A stretch of 64,000 nt of DNA from Streptomyces marokkonensis (lineage in GTDB: Bacteria; Actinomycetota; Actinomycetes; Streptomycetales; Streptomycetaceae), in assembly GCF_008312835.1 (NCBI RefSeq), contig NZ_VSKS01000018.1, forward strand, positions 62,001-126,000. The letters are read 5' to 3'. This document shows, piece by piece, positions 9,301-18,884 of the stretch (position 1 is the first letter of the stretch; every line of letters starts with the position of its first letter). A program made the translations under genes and the position numbers. The notes below the pieces were generated by a model. It had not been told where the DNA came from, did not search any database, and saw only the letters and a list, made by a program, of their open reading frames with translations.

Positions 9301-10244
9301 GCCGCGGGAGGGCCCTGAGGACCCTCCTGACGAGCACCCTCCTGCTGGCCGTGATCACCGGGTGCGCCCCGCCGGACGGGACGGGGCGGCTGTCCGCACG
9401 TGCCGGGGCGACAGCGCCCGGCAGTGCCTCCGCGCCCCTGCCGCCCGTCGCCGACCACGTCCCGACCGGCGACAGGGTCGTCTTCCTCACCTACGACGAC
9501 GGCGCCGAACGCGACCCCCGGTTCATCGACCTGGTGCGCGAGCGCCGGCTCCCCGTCAGCATGTTCCTCACGGACAGCGTCGTGGGCCCCGGATACGCCC
9601 ACTTCGCCCGCCTGCGCGCGGTCGGCGCGAGCCTGCAGAACCACACCCTCGACCATCCGGCCCTGCGCGGTCTGCCGTACGCCGGTCAGCGCGCCGAGAT
9701 CTGCGGCCAGCAGCGCAAACTCACGTCCCGCTTCGGCATCCGCCCCCGCCTCTTCCGCCCGCCCTACGGCACGTACGACACCACCACCCTGCGCGCCGCC
9801 GCCGACTGCGGCATCGCGGCGGTGATCCTGTGGCGGGCCACCCTGGAGCCCGACGGCCATCTCACCTACACCCGCGGCCCCCGCCGGCTGAACCCCGGCG
9901 ACATCGTCTCCGTACCGTCGGGCGAGGCGCCGTCCCTGTCGCTGGCGGAACGGACGGCACGGCTGCTGGGGGAGCTGGAGGAGCGAGGGCTGAGGGTAGG
10001 GCGCCTGGAGGACTACGTCGGGCGCATCGGCCCGTCGGCGGCTCCCGGCGGGCACGGCCGCTCATTTTCCGGCCCGCCACCGGCTCCCGACGGACACCGG
10101 CGCTCACCTTCGAGCGCGTCAGTTCCTGATGGGCACGGCTCGCCTTCCACCCCGTCGAGGGCTCCTGGCGGGTACGGCTCGCCTCACAGCCCGTCGAGGA
10201 CTCCTGGCGAGCACCGCTCACCTCACAGCCCGTCCGGCGTTTGA
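9297..10244 (+). CDS. Polysaccharide deacetylase lipoprotein, second of a pair, with repeat-derived tail
   Basis: 315-residue NodB-domain lipoprotein (ITGC lipobox, about residues 20-23) with TYDDGAERDP, HTLDH and LFRPPYGTYD motifs, clearly paralogous to the preceding gene. It starts at GTG 9297 inside the preceding stop. Beyond the catalytic domain (to about residue 245) the last 70 residues are low-complexity repeats of PGGHG/PDGHG/SPHSPS. They are encoded by a DNA repeat array that continues past the stop, so the tail was probably acquired by reading into an intergenic repeat and may not be functional. Confidence 0.88.
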   Translation: MSRGRALRTLLTSTLLLAVITGCAPPDGTGRLSARAGATAPGSASAPLPPVADHVPTGDRVVFLTYDDGAERDPRFIDLVRERRLPVSMFLTDSVVGPGYAHFARLRAVGASLQNHTLDHPALRGLPYAGQRAEICGQQRKLTSRFGIRPRLFRPPYGTYDTTTLRAAADCGIAAVILWRATLEPDGHLTYTRGPRRLNPGDIVSVPSGEAPSLSLAERTARLLGELEERGLRVGRLEDYVGRIGPSAAPGGHGRSFSGPPPAPDGHRRSPSSASVPDGHGSPSTPSRAPGGYGSPHSPSRTPGEHRSPHSPSGV

Positions 10245-10310
10245 GGACGAGGCCCGTTCAGGGCCGAAGCGGGGGCCCGGGGGCGGCAGCCCCCGGAGAC
10301 GGTCACCGCA
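10130..10310 (+). repeat. Dispersed Streptomyces-type intergenic repeat, partly coding
   Basis: Near-copies of CTCCTGGCGGGTACGGCTCG (from about 10160) and CTCACAGCCCGTCGAGGA lead into CCCGTCCGGCGTTTGAGG and a GGGGGCCCGGGGGCGGCAGC block ending in a CCCCCGG hairpin. From general knowledge, this GTCCGGCGTTTGAGGACGAG element occurs many times in Streptomyces genomes. The deacetylase stop codon (10242-10244) lies inside it. Confidence 0.65.
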
Positions 10311-10374
10311 ACACCGCGAGCTGCACGGAACCGTGCTGAAAACCCACCCACCCCGCCGACGCGCCGCACGGCAA

Positions 10375-10401
10375 TTGGCACTCAGCTTGACCGAGTGCTA
10401 A
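10375..10401 (+). promoter_or_regulatory. CIRCE operator 1 (HrcA site)
   Basis: TTGGCACTC-N9-GAGTGCTAA. It matches the CIRCE consensus TTAGCACTC-N9-GAGTGCTAA with one left-arm mismatch. The N9 spacer contains most of the groES -35 element, so HrcA binding would block RNA polymerase. Confidence 0.93.
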
Positions 10402-10414
10402 TCGCGGTCATAGT
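10387..10414 (+). promoter_or_regulatory. groES-groEL1 promoter
   Basis: -35 TTGACC (10387-10392) and -10 CATAGT (10409-10414) with a 16-bp spacer, overlapping CIRCE 1. Transcription should start near 10421, at the edge of CIRCE 2, leaving an untranslated leader of about 128 bases. Confidence 0.7.
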
Positions 10415-10421
10415 CTCAGGT

Positions 10422-10448
10422 CTGGCACTCCCCCCTGGAGAGTGCCAA
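10422..10448 (+). promoter_or_regulatory. CIRCE-like operator 2
   Basis: CTGGCACTC-N9-GAGTGCCAA, a second inverted repeat with the correct 9-bp spacer, 47 bp after the first. It covers the predicted transcription start and would also form a hairpin at the 5' end of the mRNA. Confidence 0.85.
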
Positions 10449-10548
10449 CACACGCGACGGGCAGGTCCGGCACCCGCGACGACGGATCCACCTGGTCGCC
10501 ACCTCAGACAGTTAACCCCGTGAGATCTCCGAAGGGGGAGGTCGGATC

Positions 10549-12637
<2,089 letters not shown>

Positions 12638-12662
12638 CGACGCCAGTCGCCGGAACCCGAGT

Positions 12663-12706
12663 GAGGGCCCGGCTCCCCGTCCGCCCGGACGGGGAGCCGG
12701 GCCCTC
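12663..12706 (+). terminator. groEL1 terminator hairpin
   Basis: A perfect 21-bp inverted repeat (GAGGGCCCGGCTCCCCGTCC... at 12663-12683, complement at 12686-12706) with a 2-base loop, 26 bp after the groEL1 stop. It has no T-run, as is common in Streptomyces. Confidence 0.92.
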
Positions 12707-12796
12707 GCCGTGCGCAAGGACGTACGGTCGCTCAGGGAACCGCGCCGGGGCCGTCGAGGTCTCTCCACACGGCAGTCGCAGCAACAGGGGGTCGGG

Positions 12797-13846
12797 ATGA
12801 ATCAGGTGCTCTACGGGGAACGCTCCCGGAACCCGTTGGCGCGGACCGTGGAACTCACCGAGGGCGGGCTGCGCAGGGGCGGCAGAACCACCCCGCTCGA
12901 CGAGCTGAACCTCGGCGCCATGGCCGAAGCGTTCCTGCGGGGCCGTTGGCTCGGCGGAGGCGGCAGCGAACGCCCCCTGTCCGCACTGCCCCAGGACCGC
13001 GGCGTCGTGCCGGTCACCCGTGCGACCGGAACCAGCACACCCGTGAAGACACGTCAGGCCGCGGAGTTCGCCCGCGCGCTGGGCGAACTGGCGGTCCGCA
13101 GATGCGGCGGACCCGAGCAGGTGGCCGCGCGCGCCGGGGTGGAGGGCGTACCGCTGTGGATCGCGCGCCGGTATGCACCCGGCCCCGCCGGACCGGTGAC
13201 CGTCGCCGTGGACCGGCGCTCGGTGCGCGTGGACGTCTGGGGCCCGCACGCTCCGGCCGTCCGCCTCAGGGCACCGCACGGCTACCTCGCCGACTCCGCC
13301 GACCGGGCGCGCGGCCTGGTGCTGACCGTGGGTGACGTCACCGCACGGCTCGAGCTGCGGAGGAAGGTCCGCAAGTCCAAGAGCAAGGTCGAGATCAGCC
13401 TGCCCGACCGGCGGTGGACCCTGCGCCGCGGGAACGCGGTGAGCTCATGGCTCCTGCGCGACGACACCCGGGTCGCCCTGCTGACCCGTCCGCCCCGCAG
13501 ACCGGCCCCCGCCCCCGGCACCGTGCTGCTGCCGCTGGCCGGCGTCCACCACGAGAGCCCCGACCCCCTGGACGCCGTGATGGCCCACGCGGTCGCCGTG
13601 TCCTTCGGCCTGGGCGACACCACGGGCCTGGCCAGGTTCCGCGCCGTCGGCTCCCGCCGGGACACCGGCGAGGTCATCTGGGACGCCCCCTGGTTCAGCA
13701 ACCTCGGCAGGGGCCGCGACGACAACGAACCCGGCGGTGGCGACGGCTGGGGCAGCGACGGCGGCGACGGCGGCGACGGAGGCGGAGGCGGAGGGGGCGA
13801 CGGAGGCGGCGGGGGCGACGGCGGCGGAGGCGGAGGCGGCGACTAG
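12797..13846 (+). CDS. Hypothetical protein with Gly/Asp-rich tail
   Basis: 349-residue protein of unknown function. Residues 1-310 are globular, mixed charged and beta-rich (VTVAVDRRSVRVDVWG, KVEISLPDRRWTLRRG). The last 40 residues are almost only Gly and Asp, encoded by GGCGGCGAC-type repeats (13735-13846). No signal peptide, transmembrane helix or catalytic motif is visible. It starts at ATG 12797 after a GGGGGTCGGG stretch. The tail resembles those of TIGR04222-like and small secreted Streptomyces proteins, but this protein is not recognised. The repeat coding may be length-variable between strains. Confidence 0.8.
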   Translation: MNQVLYGERSRNPLARTVELTEGGLRRGGRTTPLDELNLGAMAEAFLRGRWLGGGGSERPLSALPQDRGVVPVTRATGTSTPVKTRQAAEFARALGELAVRRCGGPEQVAARAGVEGVPLWIARRYAPGPAGPVTVAVDRRSVRVDVWGPHAPAVRLRAPHGYLADSADRARGLVLTVGDVTARLELRRKVRKSKSKVEISLPDRRWTLRRGNAVSSWLLRDDTRVALLTRPPRRPAPAPGTVLLPLAGVHHESPDPLDAVMAHAVAVSFGLGDTTGLARFRAVGSRRDTGEVIWDAPWFSNLGRGRDDNEPGGGDGWGSDGGDGGDGGGGGGGDGGGGGDGGGGGGGD

Positions 13847-13865
13847 CCGCCCGGCATCCGCCCGC

Positions 13866-13934
13866 TCACCACGCCTTGCTGCGGTCGAACTCCGTGATGT
13901 TGATCTTCACGCCCGAGGTCTTGAGCGTGGTCAT
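13866..13934 (-). CDS. 22-codon ORF overlapping the end of a gene remnant
   Basis: Minus-strand ATG (13934) to TGA, encoding [20 protein letters not shown] and two more residues. Its ATG overlaps the stop of the remnant frame at 13931-14191 in an ATGA arrangement typical of translational coupling. It may be the last piece of the same decayed gene. Expression is unproven. Confidence 0.3.
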   Translation of the reverse strand: MTTLKTSGVKINITEFDRSKAW

Positions 13935-14191
13935 GGATCCGGGCCGCCCCGCAGCACCCAGGCGCGGTCGTCGAGCAGGGCGTACGCGGCGATGAGGAGG
14001 TTGCCGGTGAGCCGGTCGAGTCCGGCGTAGCCGAGGTCCTTGGTGATCCAGGTTCCGTCTTGTCGTGACGCCCCTTCTGCCGGCTGTTGATGCCGGGTGA
14101 AGCGGTATTCCGTATGCGTGGCAGGCGAAGGGCCGTACCAGATGCGGTTGCGAGCGGCTTGTTCAGTACCAGGCGGTTGAGGTTCGGCTCC
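13931..14191 (-). pseudogene. Gene remnant without start codon
   Basis: Minus-strand frame of 86 codons between TAG (14192-14194) and TGA (13931-13933), with no ATG or GTG start at its head. The translated text reads like real protein ([20 protein letters not shown], then [20 protein letters not shown] and [17 protein letters not shown]). It overlaps the 3' end of the HTH gene in another frame. The best reading is the C-terminal part of a gene whose 5' half was lost, perhaps by fusion to the HTH gene end. The family is not recognised. Confidence 0.4.
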
Positions 14192-15245
14192 CTACGGCTG
14201 GTGAGGGTGAGGCGGCCCGGTTGTCCTGCTCGGATGAGTCCCTTTCGCCCGGCGCCCCGCGAAGGAGCCGATGGTGGACGGTCCGGGACGGCGATGAGCC
14301 GAGGCAATGGCGACAGAGGGTTTCGTCGCCGGTCGGCCTGAAGAGGGTCGCCTGTACGTGGTCGCCCTCGCATTCGCGGAGGGCGGCGAGGCGGCTGGAC
14401 GAGCGTGCGGGGGTGGACCGTTCGGCGGTCGGGGCGCCGTTGCCGGTCGGGGTGGACTCGGGCGGCACGTCGCGGAGGAGGTAGCGCAGGAGGCCGCCGG
14501 GGCGGTGGACGGGGGTGCCGTCGTCGGGGAGGCCGCGCAGGATGTGGGTGCGGACAGCGGCGGGGGTGTGGCCGACCGCGAGCCAGCGGGAGACGAGGCG
14601 GGCCAGTTCGTCGTGCATGCCCCGGGGGATGCGGCGCAGGTCGGGGGAGAGGTGAGGGAGGGCGGCGACGAGGGCGCGGGCGGCTTCGGGGGCCTCGGTC
14701 GTCTCCGGGTCGGGCTCGGGCTCCGGGGCCGGGTCCGGCTGCCGCTCCGGCTCGGCGGGACGGTGGGAGGTGTTTTCCCCGGGGTCTTTCCTCGGATGAC
14801 CGTCGGTGAGCGGAGGGGTCGGAATGCCGACGGTCGGAATGCGGGGACTCGGAGCGACCTGCGGTGACGCGTCGGCGGAGGGTGTGTGGACGGGCAACCG
14901 GGCGAGGATCTTCGCGGCCTCGGTGGCGCTCAACGGCACGTTGGAGACGAGCTGTTGGGTCACCCAGTGACCGCCGGGCCCCTGGAGCCGCCGCTCGTGC
15001 ACGAAGCCCTCCTCCTTGAGCTGCCGCTTGGCCCGCGTGAAGGCGCACGCCCCGATGCGGGCGCGCTCGGCGGTGCGCGACAACGACTCTCGCGCCCCGT
15101 CGGGGAGGGAGAGCTGCCAGGTCAGCAGCCGCACGGCATCGGAGGACAGCCGGGGGTGCCGAATGAGGTCGTGGGAGAACTGGGAGAAGGCGCGAGGGGG
15201 CGCGATATGGTGCCGGTAAATCACGGTGGGAGCCCTAACTTCCAC
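14163..15245 (-). CDS. Helix-turn-helix (MarR-like winged) DNA-binding protein
   Basis: 360-residue protein. The N-terminal region ([47 protein letters not shown]) forms a winged-helix DNA-binding domain of the type shared by many Streptomyces accessory regulators. A Pro/Glu-rich linker (residues 120-185) and a helical C-terminal region follow, with a Cys/His cluster (CEGDH, CRHC) near residue 315. ATG 15245 or the GTG ten codons or so further in (before [12 protein letters not shown]) may be the start. The last 40 residues (to TSTAWY) look non-native and overlap a gene remnant, suggesting the original C-terminus was replaced. Confidence 0.7.
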   Translation of the reverse strand: MEVRAPTVIYRHHIAPPRAFSQFSHDLIRHPRLSSDAVRLLTWQLSLPDGARESLSRTAERARIGACAFTRAKRQLKEEGFVHERRLQGPGGHWVTQQLVSNVPLSATEAAKILARLPVHTPSADASPQVAPSPRIPTVGIPTPPLTDGHPRKDPGENTSHRPAEPERQPDPAPEPEPDPETTEAPEAARALVAALPHLSPDLRRIPRGMHDELARLVSRWLAVGHTPAAVRTHILRGLPDDGTPVHRPGGLLRYLLRDVPPESTPTGNGAPTAERSTPARSSSRLAALRECEGDHVQATLFRPTGDETLCRHCLGSSPSRTVHHRLLRGAPGERDSSEQDNRAASPSPAVGSRTSTAWY

Positions 15246-15521
15246 TGGTGGTCCAGGCCCTCGCGGACGGTTGCACCCGTCGCGGGGGCCGATTTGTTGT
15301 GACGGTACCGCACGGAGCGTACGTGTGTGGACGCGTTGAGTGAAGAGATCGAAGCTCGCTGTTCGACCCGCCGAACCATGGCGGTCCAGCCAACTACTGC
15401 TGCGATCACGTCAATCCACCCTCCTGAAGCCCAATATCGATCATTTATTCGATAGATCTGGTGATCGACCCGGTGGCGGGCAACAGGCCCGGCACCGTCC
15501 GAGAACCGGGGGCTTGACCGA

Positions 15522-16949
15522 ATGCAGCGGGAATCGTTCAGACGTACCGGCATACAGATGCTGGCCGTGACAGCGGCGGCCGCCGTCCTGCCGATGGCGG
15601 CGCCCTCCACGGCCGGCGCGGACACGAGGGCGGATCTGCGGGTGGAGTCCTACGTGCTGCCCGCCGGTGCGGCAATACCGTCACTGGAGGAACTGCAAAG
15701 CGCAGAGGGCAGGGAACGTCTTCGCCGAACGGCCACGGCGGCGGAGCCGGGGGCGGCGCTGGCGCAGGAGACGGTGGGCCCGGCGGCCTCGTCCGCCCCG
15801 CTGTCCCGACGCCCGTCCGGATCACCGCCGGCGGACGCCACCACAGGGGTACAGCAGCGCGCCGCCCTGGGTCCGACGGCCACGGCGCCGGAGCCCGCGC
15901 GGACGATGACGTACGACGAATGCGTCAAGGGCCTGGGCAGCGACAAGAAGTTCTACGTCAAGTCCCGCTTCGCGGTGTGCAACGGGGCGTCCTTCCTCCA
16001 GACGTGGACACGCAACGGCCAGCCGGTCGGCACCAGCATGTTCAACGTGCGTGCGGTCGGCACCATCGCCAAGAACAGCCGCACCATCACCTTCCAGTAC
16101 TACTTCACCGACTTCACCACCGCGGGCACCACCGGCGCGGCCGCCATGCCGATCACGACGAAGGCCGACATCCCGCAGAGCTGGCCGTCCGGTGCGCGCT
16201 ACACCCGCGGCGGGAGCATGCCGGGGACGAAGACGTTCACCCAGCTCAAGGCGCAGCGGACGTTCAAGGACACGGTGACCGCCAAGCCCGGACAGGGCAG
16301 CGGATCCGCCGACCTCCTCTTCGCGGTGTACGAACCGGCCATCAGCTACACCCCGCCCGCGCCCTGGAAGCTGAGCGGTGCTCTGGGCGGCAAGCTGTTC
16401 ATGCTCGCCCCGCGCTGGGATGCCGCGTCGTACCTGGCCAACTCCACCGGCGGCGGCACTCCTGCCAAGAAGGGGGCGGCCACCTTCAGCTACGTGCCCA
16501 CGCTCACCTACAGCGCCAAGGCGGGGGCCGAGGAGCGGGGCGTGGCCCAGCACATCAAGACGGCGTTCACCGTCCCGCAGGACACCAAGCCGTACATGTC
16601 GGCCAAGAAGGTGCCGGGCCAGAGTGCGAAGGATCCGTTGCACCGGCTGGTGAACAAGACCCGCAAGGACGACAACCGCAAGGCGGCGGTCAAGCAGTGC
16701 AAGCGCTACTGGGGCGCCAATTACACCCAGGGCGGCAAGCTCGAGTGCGACGAGTACCCCTTCGCCACCACCTACGAGGGTGCCGCGGAGGCGGACCACG
16801 ACTCGGAAGCGAAGAAGTTCAACTTTTCTGTGAAGCCGATCCCCGCGGCTGAGAACCTGGCGGGCGGCAACATCCTGCGCAGCTTCTACGCGAAGAACCG
16901 CATCATCGACGGGATGGACGACGGGTTCCTCGTGAAGATCCGTTCCTGA
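15522..16949 (+). CDS. Secreted protein with NucA/NucB-type deoxyribonuclease domain
   Basis: 475-residue exported protein. A basic N-terminus and hydrophobic core end at AGA (about residue 33), a Sec signal. A low-complexity region (residues 34-130) precedes a beta-rich domain (DECVKGLGSDKKFYVKSRF onward). The C-terminus carries a NucA/NucB signature: KQCKRYWG, LECDEYPFATTYEGA and FYAKNRIIDGMDDGF. This family makes nicks or double-strand cuts in DNA and is secreted or surface-bound (Bacillus NucA in competence, NucB in biofilms). ATG 15522 was chosen before the signal peptide. An AT-rich patch at 15430-15465 in the 276-bp upstream gap may hold the promoter. A scavenging DNase and a toxin are both possible. 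Confidence 0.82.
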   Translation: MQRESFRRTGIQMLAVTAAAAVLPMAAPSTAGADTRADLRVESYVLPAGAAIPSLEELQSAEGRERLRRTATAAEPGAALAQETVGPAASSAPLSRRPSGSPPADATTGVQQRAALGPTATAPEPARTMTYDECVKGLGSDKKFYVKSRFAVCNGASFLQTWTRNGQPVGTSMFNVRAVGTIAKNSRTITFQYYFTDFTTAGTTGAAAMPITTKADIPQSWPSGARYTRGGSMPGTKTFTQLKAQRTFKDTVTAKPGQGSGSADLLFAVYEPAISYTPPAPWKLSGALGGKLFMLAPRWDAASYLANSTGGGTPAKKGAATFSYVPTLTYSAKAGAEERGVAQHIKTAFTVPQDTKPYMSAKKVPGQSAKDPLHRLVNKTRKDDNRKAAVKQCKRYWGANYTQGGKLECDEYPFATTYEGAAEADHDSEAKKFNFSVKPIPAAENLAGGNILRSFYAKNRIIDGMDDGFLVKIRS

Positions 16950-16962
16950 CCCCGACGGCGGG

Positions 16963-16998
16963 CGGACGGGCGGGACGGCATCCGGCCCGCCCCGTCCG
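16963..16998. terminator. Hairpin between the convergent nuclease and putative-inhibitor genes
   Basis: CGGACGGGCGGG (16963-16974) pairs with CCCGCCCCGTCCG (16986-16998) with one bulge. It lies between two convergent stops and probably ends transcription in both directions. Confidence 0.7.
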
Positions 16999-17006
16999 TG
17001 CCGCGG

Positions 17007-17468
17007 TCACGGCTTGGCAGGCCAGAACTGCACGAGATACCTCTCCACGTCGTGCCCCGTGCCCTCACCCTCCGACAGGGCGGCGGCCTCGGCACGGCCG
17101 ACGCAGTGCGCCCGCACGTGCCACGAACCCGGAGAGCCCAGCGCGAAGGTCTCCGTACGCCCCACGCTCCCCGACCAGACTGCCACCTCTCCGCTGGTCG
17201 ACTCGAACTCGGCCTCGCCCTGTTCGTCCCAGGCCGAGGGGTCCTGCTCGGGAGGCGGTCCGTCCCACACCTCCACGATGAGCGTGGCGGTATGGGTGTG
17301 GCCACCGCTGTAGAAATCGAGGCGCCCGGGGAACCCGTTCAGGAACACGCCGGACTCGTAGTCGTCCGGAAACGGCATCGGCAGTTCACCGTCGTCGGAC
17401 TCCTGAAGCGCGAAGGCGTGATACCCCACATCCGCGTTCACACGCTGCTGCCGGACAAGTTGCGCCAC
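17007..17468 (-). CDS. Cytosolic beta-rich protein, possible ComJ/Nin-like nuclease inhibitor
   Basis: 153-residue acidic protein without a signal peptide. GTG 17468 is preceded at good spacing by GAAGGGG; an in-frame GTG at 17528 would add 20 residues rich in Pro and Arg. It has an all-beta pattern: VGYHAFALQESDD, LDFYSGGHTHTATLIVEVW, FESTSGEVAVWSGS, SPGSWHVRAHCVG, and ends YLVQFWPAKP. The order and style of strands recall ComJ (Nin), the cytosolic inhibitor of the NucA nuclease in Bacillus competence, and the gene faces a NucA/NucB-type nuclease across a shared terminator. The function is inferred from pattern and context only. Confidence 0.6.
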   Translation of the reverse strand: MAQLVRQQRVNADVGYHAFALQESDDGELPMPFPDDYESGVFLNGFPGRLDFYSGGHTHTATLIVEVWDGPPPEQDPSAWDEQGEAEFESTSGEVAVWSGSVGRTETFALGSPGSWHVRAHCVGRAEAAALSEGEGTGHDVERYLVQFWPAKP

Positions 17469-17632
17469 GAGCACCCCTTCGGGATTCCGGTGCCGGTTCC
17501 TTGCCGGAATGGTAGGCCGGGGGTTCACCCGTAAGCCGGAACTTGTCCGATGTCGGGGATGGTTGGAGTGCGTCCGTCCTACGGTGCGAGCACGGGTGAC
17601 CGGTGGACGGATGCGCTGAGGGGGCGGGTGCG

Positions 17633-18483
17633 ATGGAGTCGGGAGCGGACTCGGGCGCGGGCGTGGAGGGCGGCACGGGCGCCGACTCCAACGGGGAGTT
17701 CCTGCGCTGCTTCGGCCGCCAGATGAAGCTGCTGCGGGAGGCCGCGGGGCTGACGCAGGCGCAGTTGGGCGAGCGGGTCGGGTACGGCGAGGCGCAGATC
17801 GCGGCGGTGGAGCAGGGGCGGCGGATTCCCCGGCCGGAGCTGGTGGACGCGGTGGATCGGGAGGTGGGCGGTCGGGGGGTGTTGGTGGCCATGAAGGGGG
17901 AGGTGGCTAAGGCTCGGTATCCGGGGTTCTTCCGGCGGTACGCGGAGCTGGAGGGACAGGCGGTCGAGTTGCACGCCTACTCAGACCACGTGGTCAAGGG
18001 CATCTTGCAGACGGAGGAATACGCACGCGCGGTCTTCCGCATGTGGCGTCCGCTGTTGGACGAGGAGACGATCGAGCAGGGCGTGACGGCGCGGATGGAA
18101 CGCCGAAACCTTTTCGCACGTCGGCCTGCTCCGTTGCTGAGCTTCGTCATCGAGGAGCATGTTCTGCAGCGACCTCTCGGAGGCCCGGAGGTGCTGCGGG
18201 GCCAACTGGAACAACTGCTGCTTACGGGCACGAGCGCAACGTGGAGTTGCAGGTCATGCCGACGCGGCGCGACGAGCACGCGGGACTGGCGGGCCCCTTC
18301 ACATTGATCCATCTCGCCGGTCAGCGCAGGATGGCTTACATGGAGGTGCAGGACACAAGTGCCCTGTACGCGGACCCGAAGAAGGTCAGCCCGTTGGAGG
18401 CGACGTACAGAATCCTCGCGGCGCAGGCGTTGACTCCCCGGGAGTCGCTGGCCTTCATCCAGAAGCTGTTGGGAGAGCCATGA
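17633..18483 (+). pseudogene. XRE-family regulator (HTH plus DUF5753) broken by a frameshift
   Basis: The first frame from ATG 17633 encodes the HTH (LREAAGLTQAQLGERVGYGE, about residues 32-51) and most of a DUF5753 domain, then leaves frame near 18226-18229 and stops at 18307. The next frame resumes exactly with HERNVELQVMPTRRDEHAGL and ends normally at 18483 (LAFIQKLLGEP). A single missing base in ACGGGCACGAG restores the full protein of about 283 residues. GAGGGGG precedes the start. It forms a WhiJ/AbaA-like module with the overlapping DUF397 gene. A true mutation or a sequencing error both remain possible. Confidence 0.85.
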
Positions 18484-18686
18484 AGACAGGCAGCCCCGCA
18501 CCTGCCGCTGGCGAACTGCGCTGGTTCAAGAGCAGCTACAGCGCGGGAAACGGCGGTGATTGCGTTGAGGTCGCGGACGCCGGTACGGCCGTACTGATCC
18601 GCGACTCCAAGTGCCCGGACGTGGCGGTCCTCAATGTGCCGTCCGCCCAGTGGACGGCGTTCGTGCGGATGGCCGCAGGCGTCTGA
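18480..18686 (+). CDS. DUF397-domain protein
   Basis: 68-residue protein with the DUF397 signature LRWFKSSYSAGNGGDCVEVA followed by VLIRDSKCPD and W(T)AFVRM. ATG 18480 overlaps the TGA of the regulator frame, so translation was coupled to the HTH gene. In Streptomyces these pairs (whiJ-like loci) act as a DNA-binding protein and small modulator in developmental or antibiotic control. With the partner frameshifted, the pair may be inactive. Confidence 0.92.
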   Translation: MKTGSPAPAAGELRWFKSSYSAGNGGDCVEVADAGTAVLIRDSKCPDVAVLNVPSAQWTAFVRMAAGV

Positions 18687-18884
18687 GTCGAACGAGGTGC
18701 GGTGGGAAGCCGTTTGCGCCGCTCCCCACCGCCCCTCACTCATGCCCGAAGGGCACGTCTTGCCCCCACGTGCCGGCGCGCACCGGACACGGGGTCCGTC
18801 GCGTATGCCACCTCGGCCGGAACGGCGTCACCGGTGGCACGAAGGGCGGTCGGCCCTGTCAGTGGGGCCCGATACCTTCTGCCC

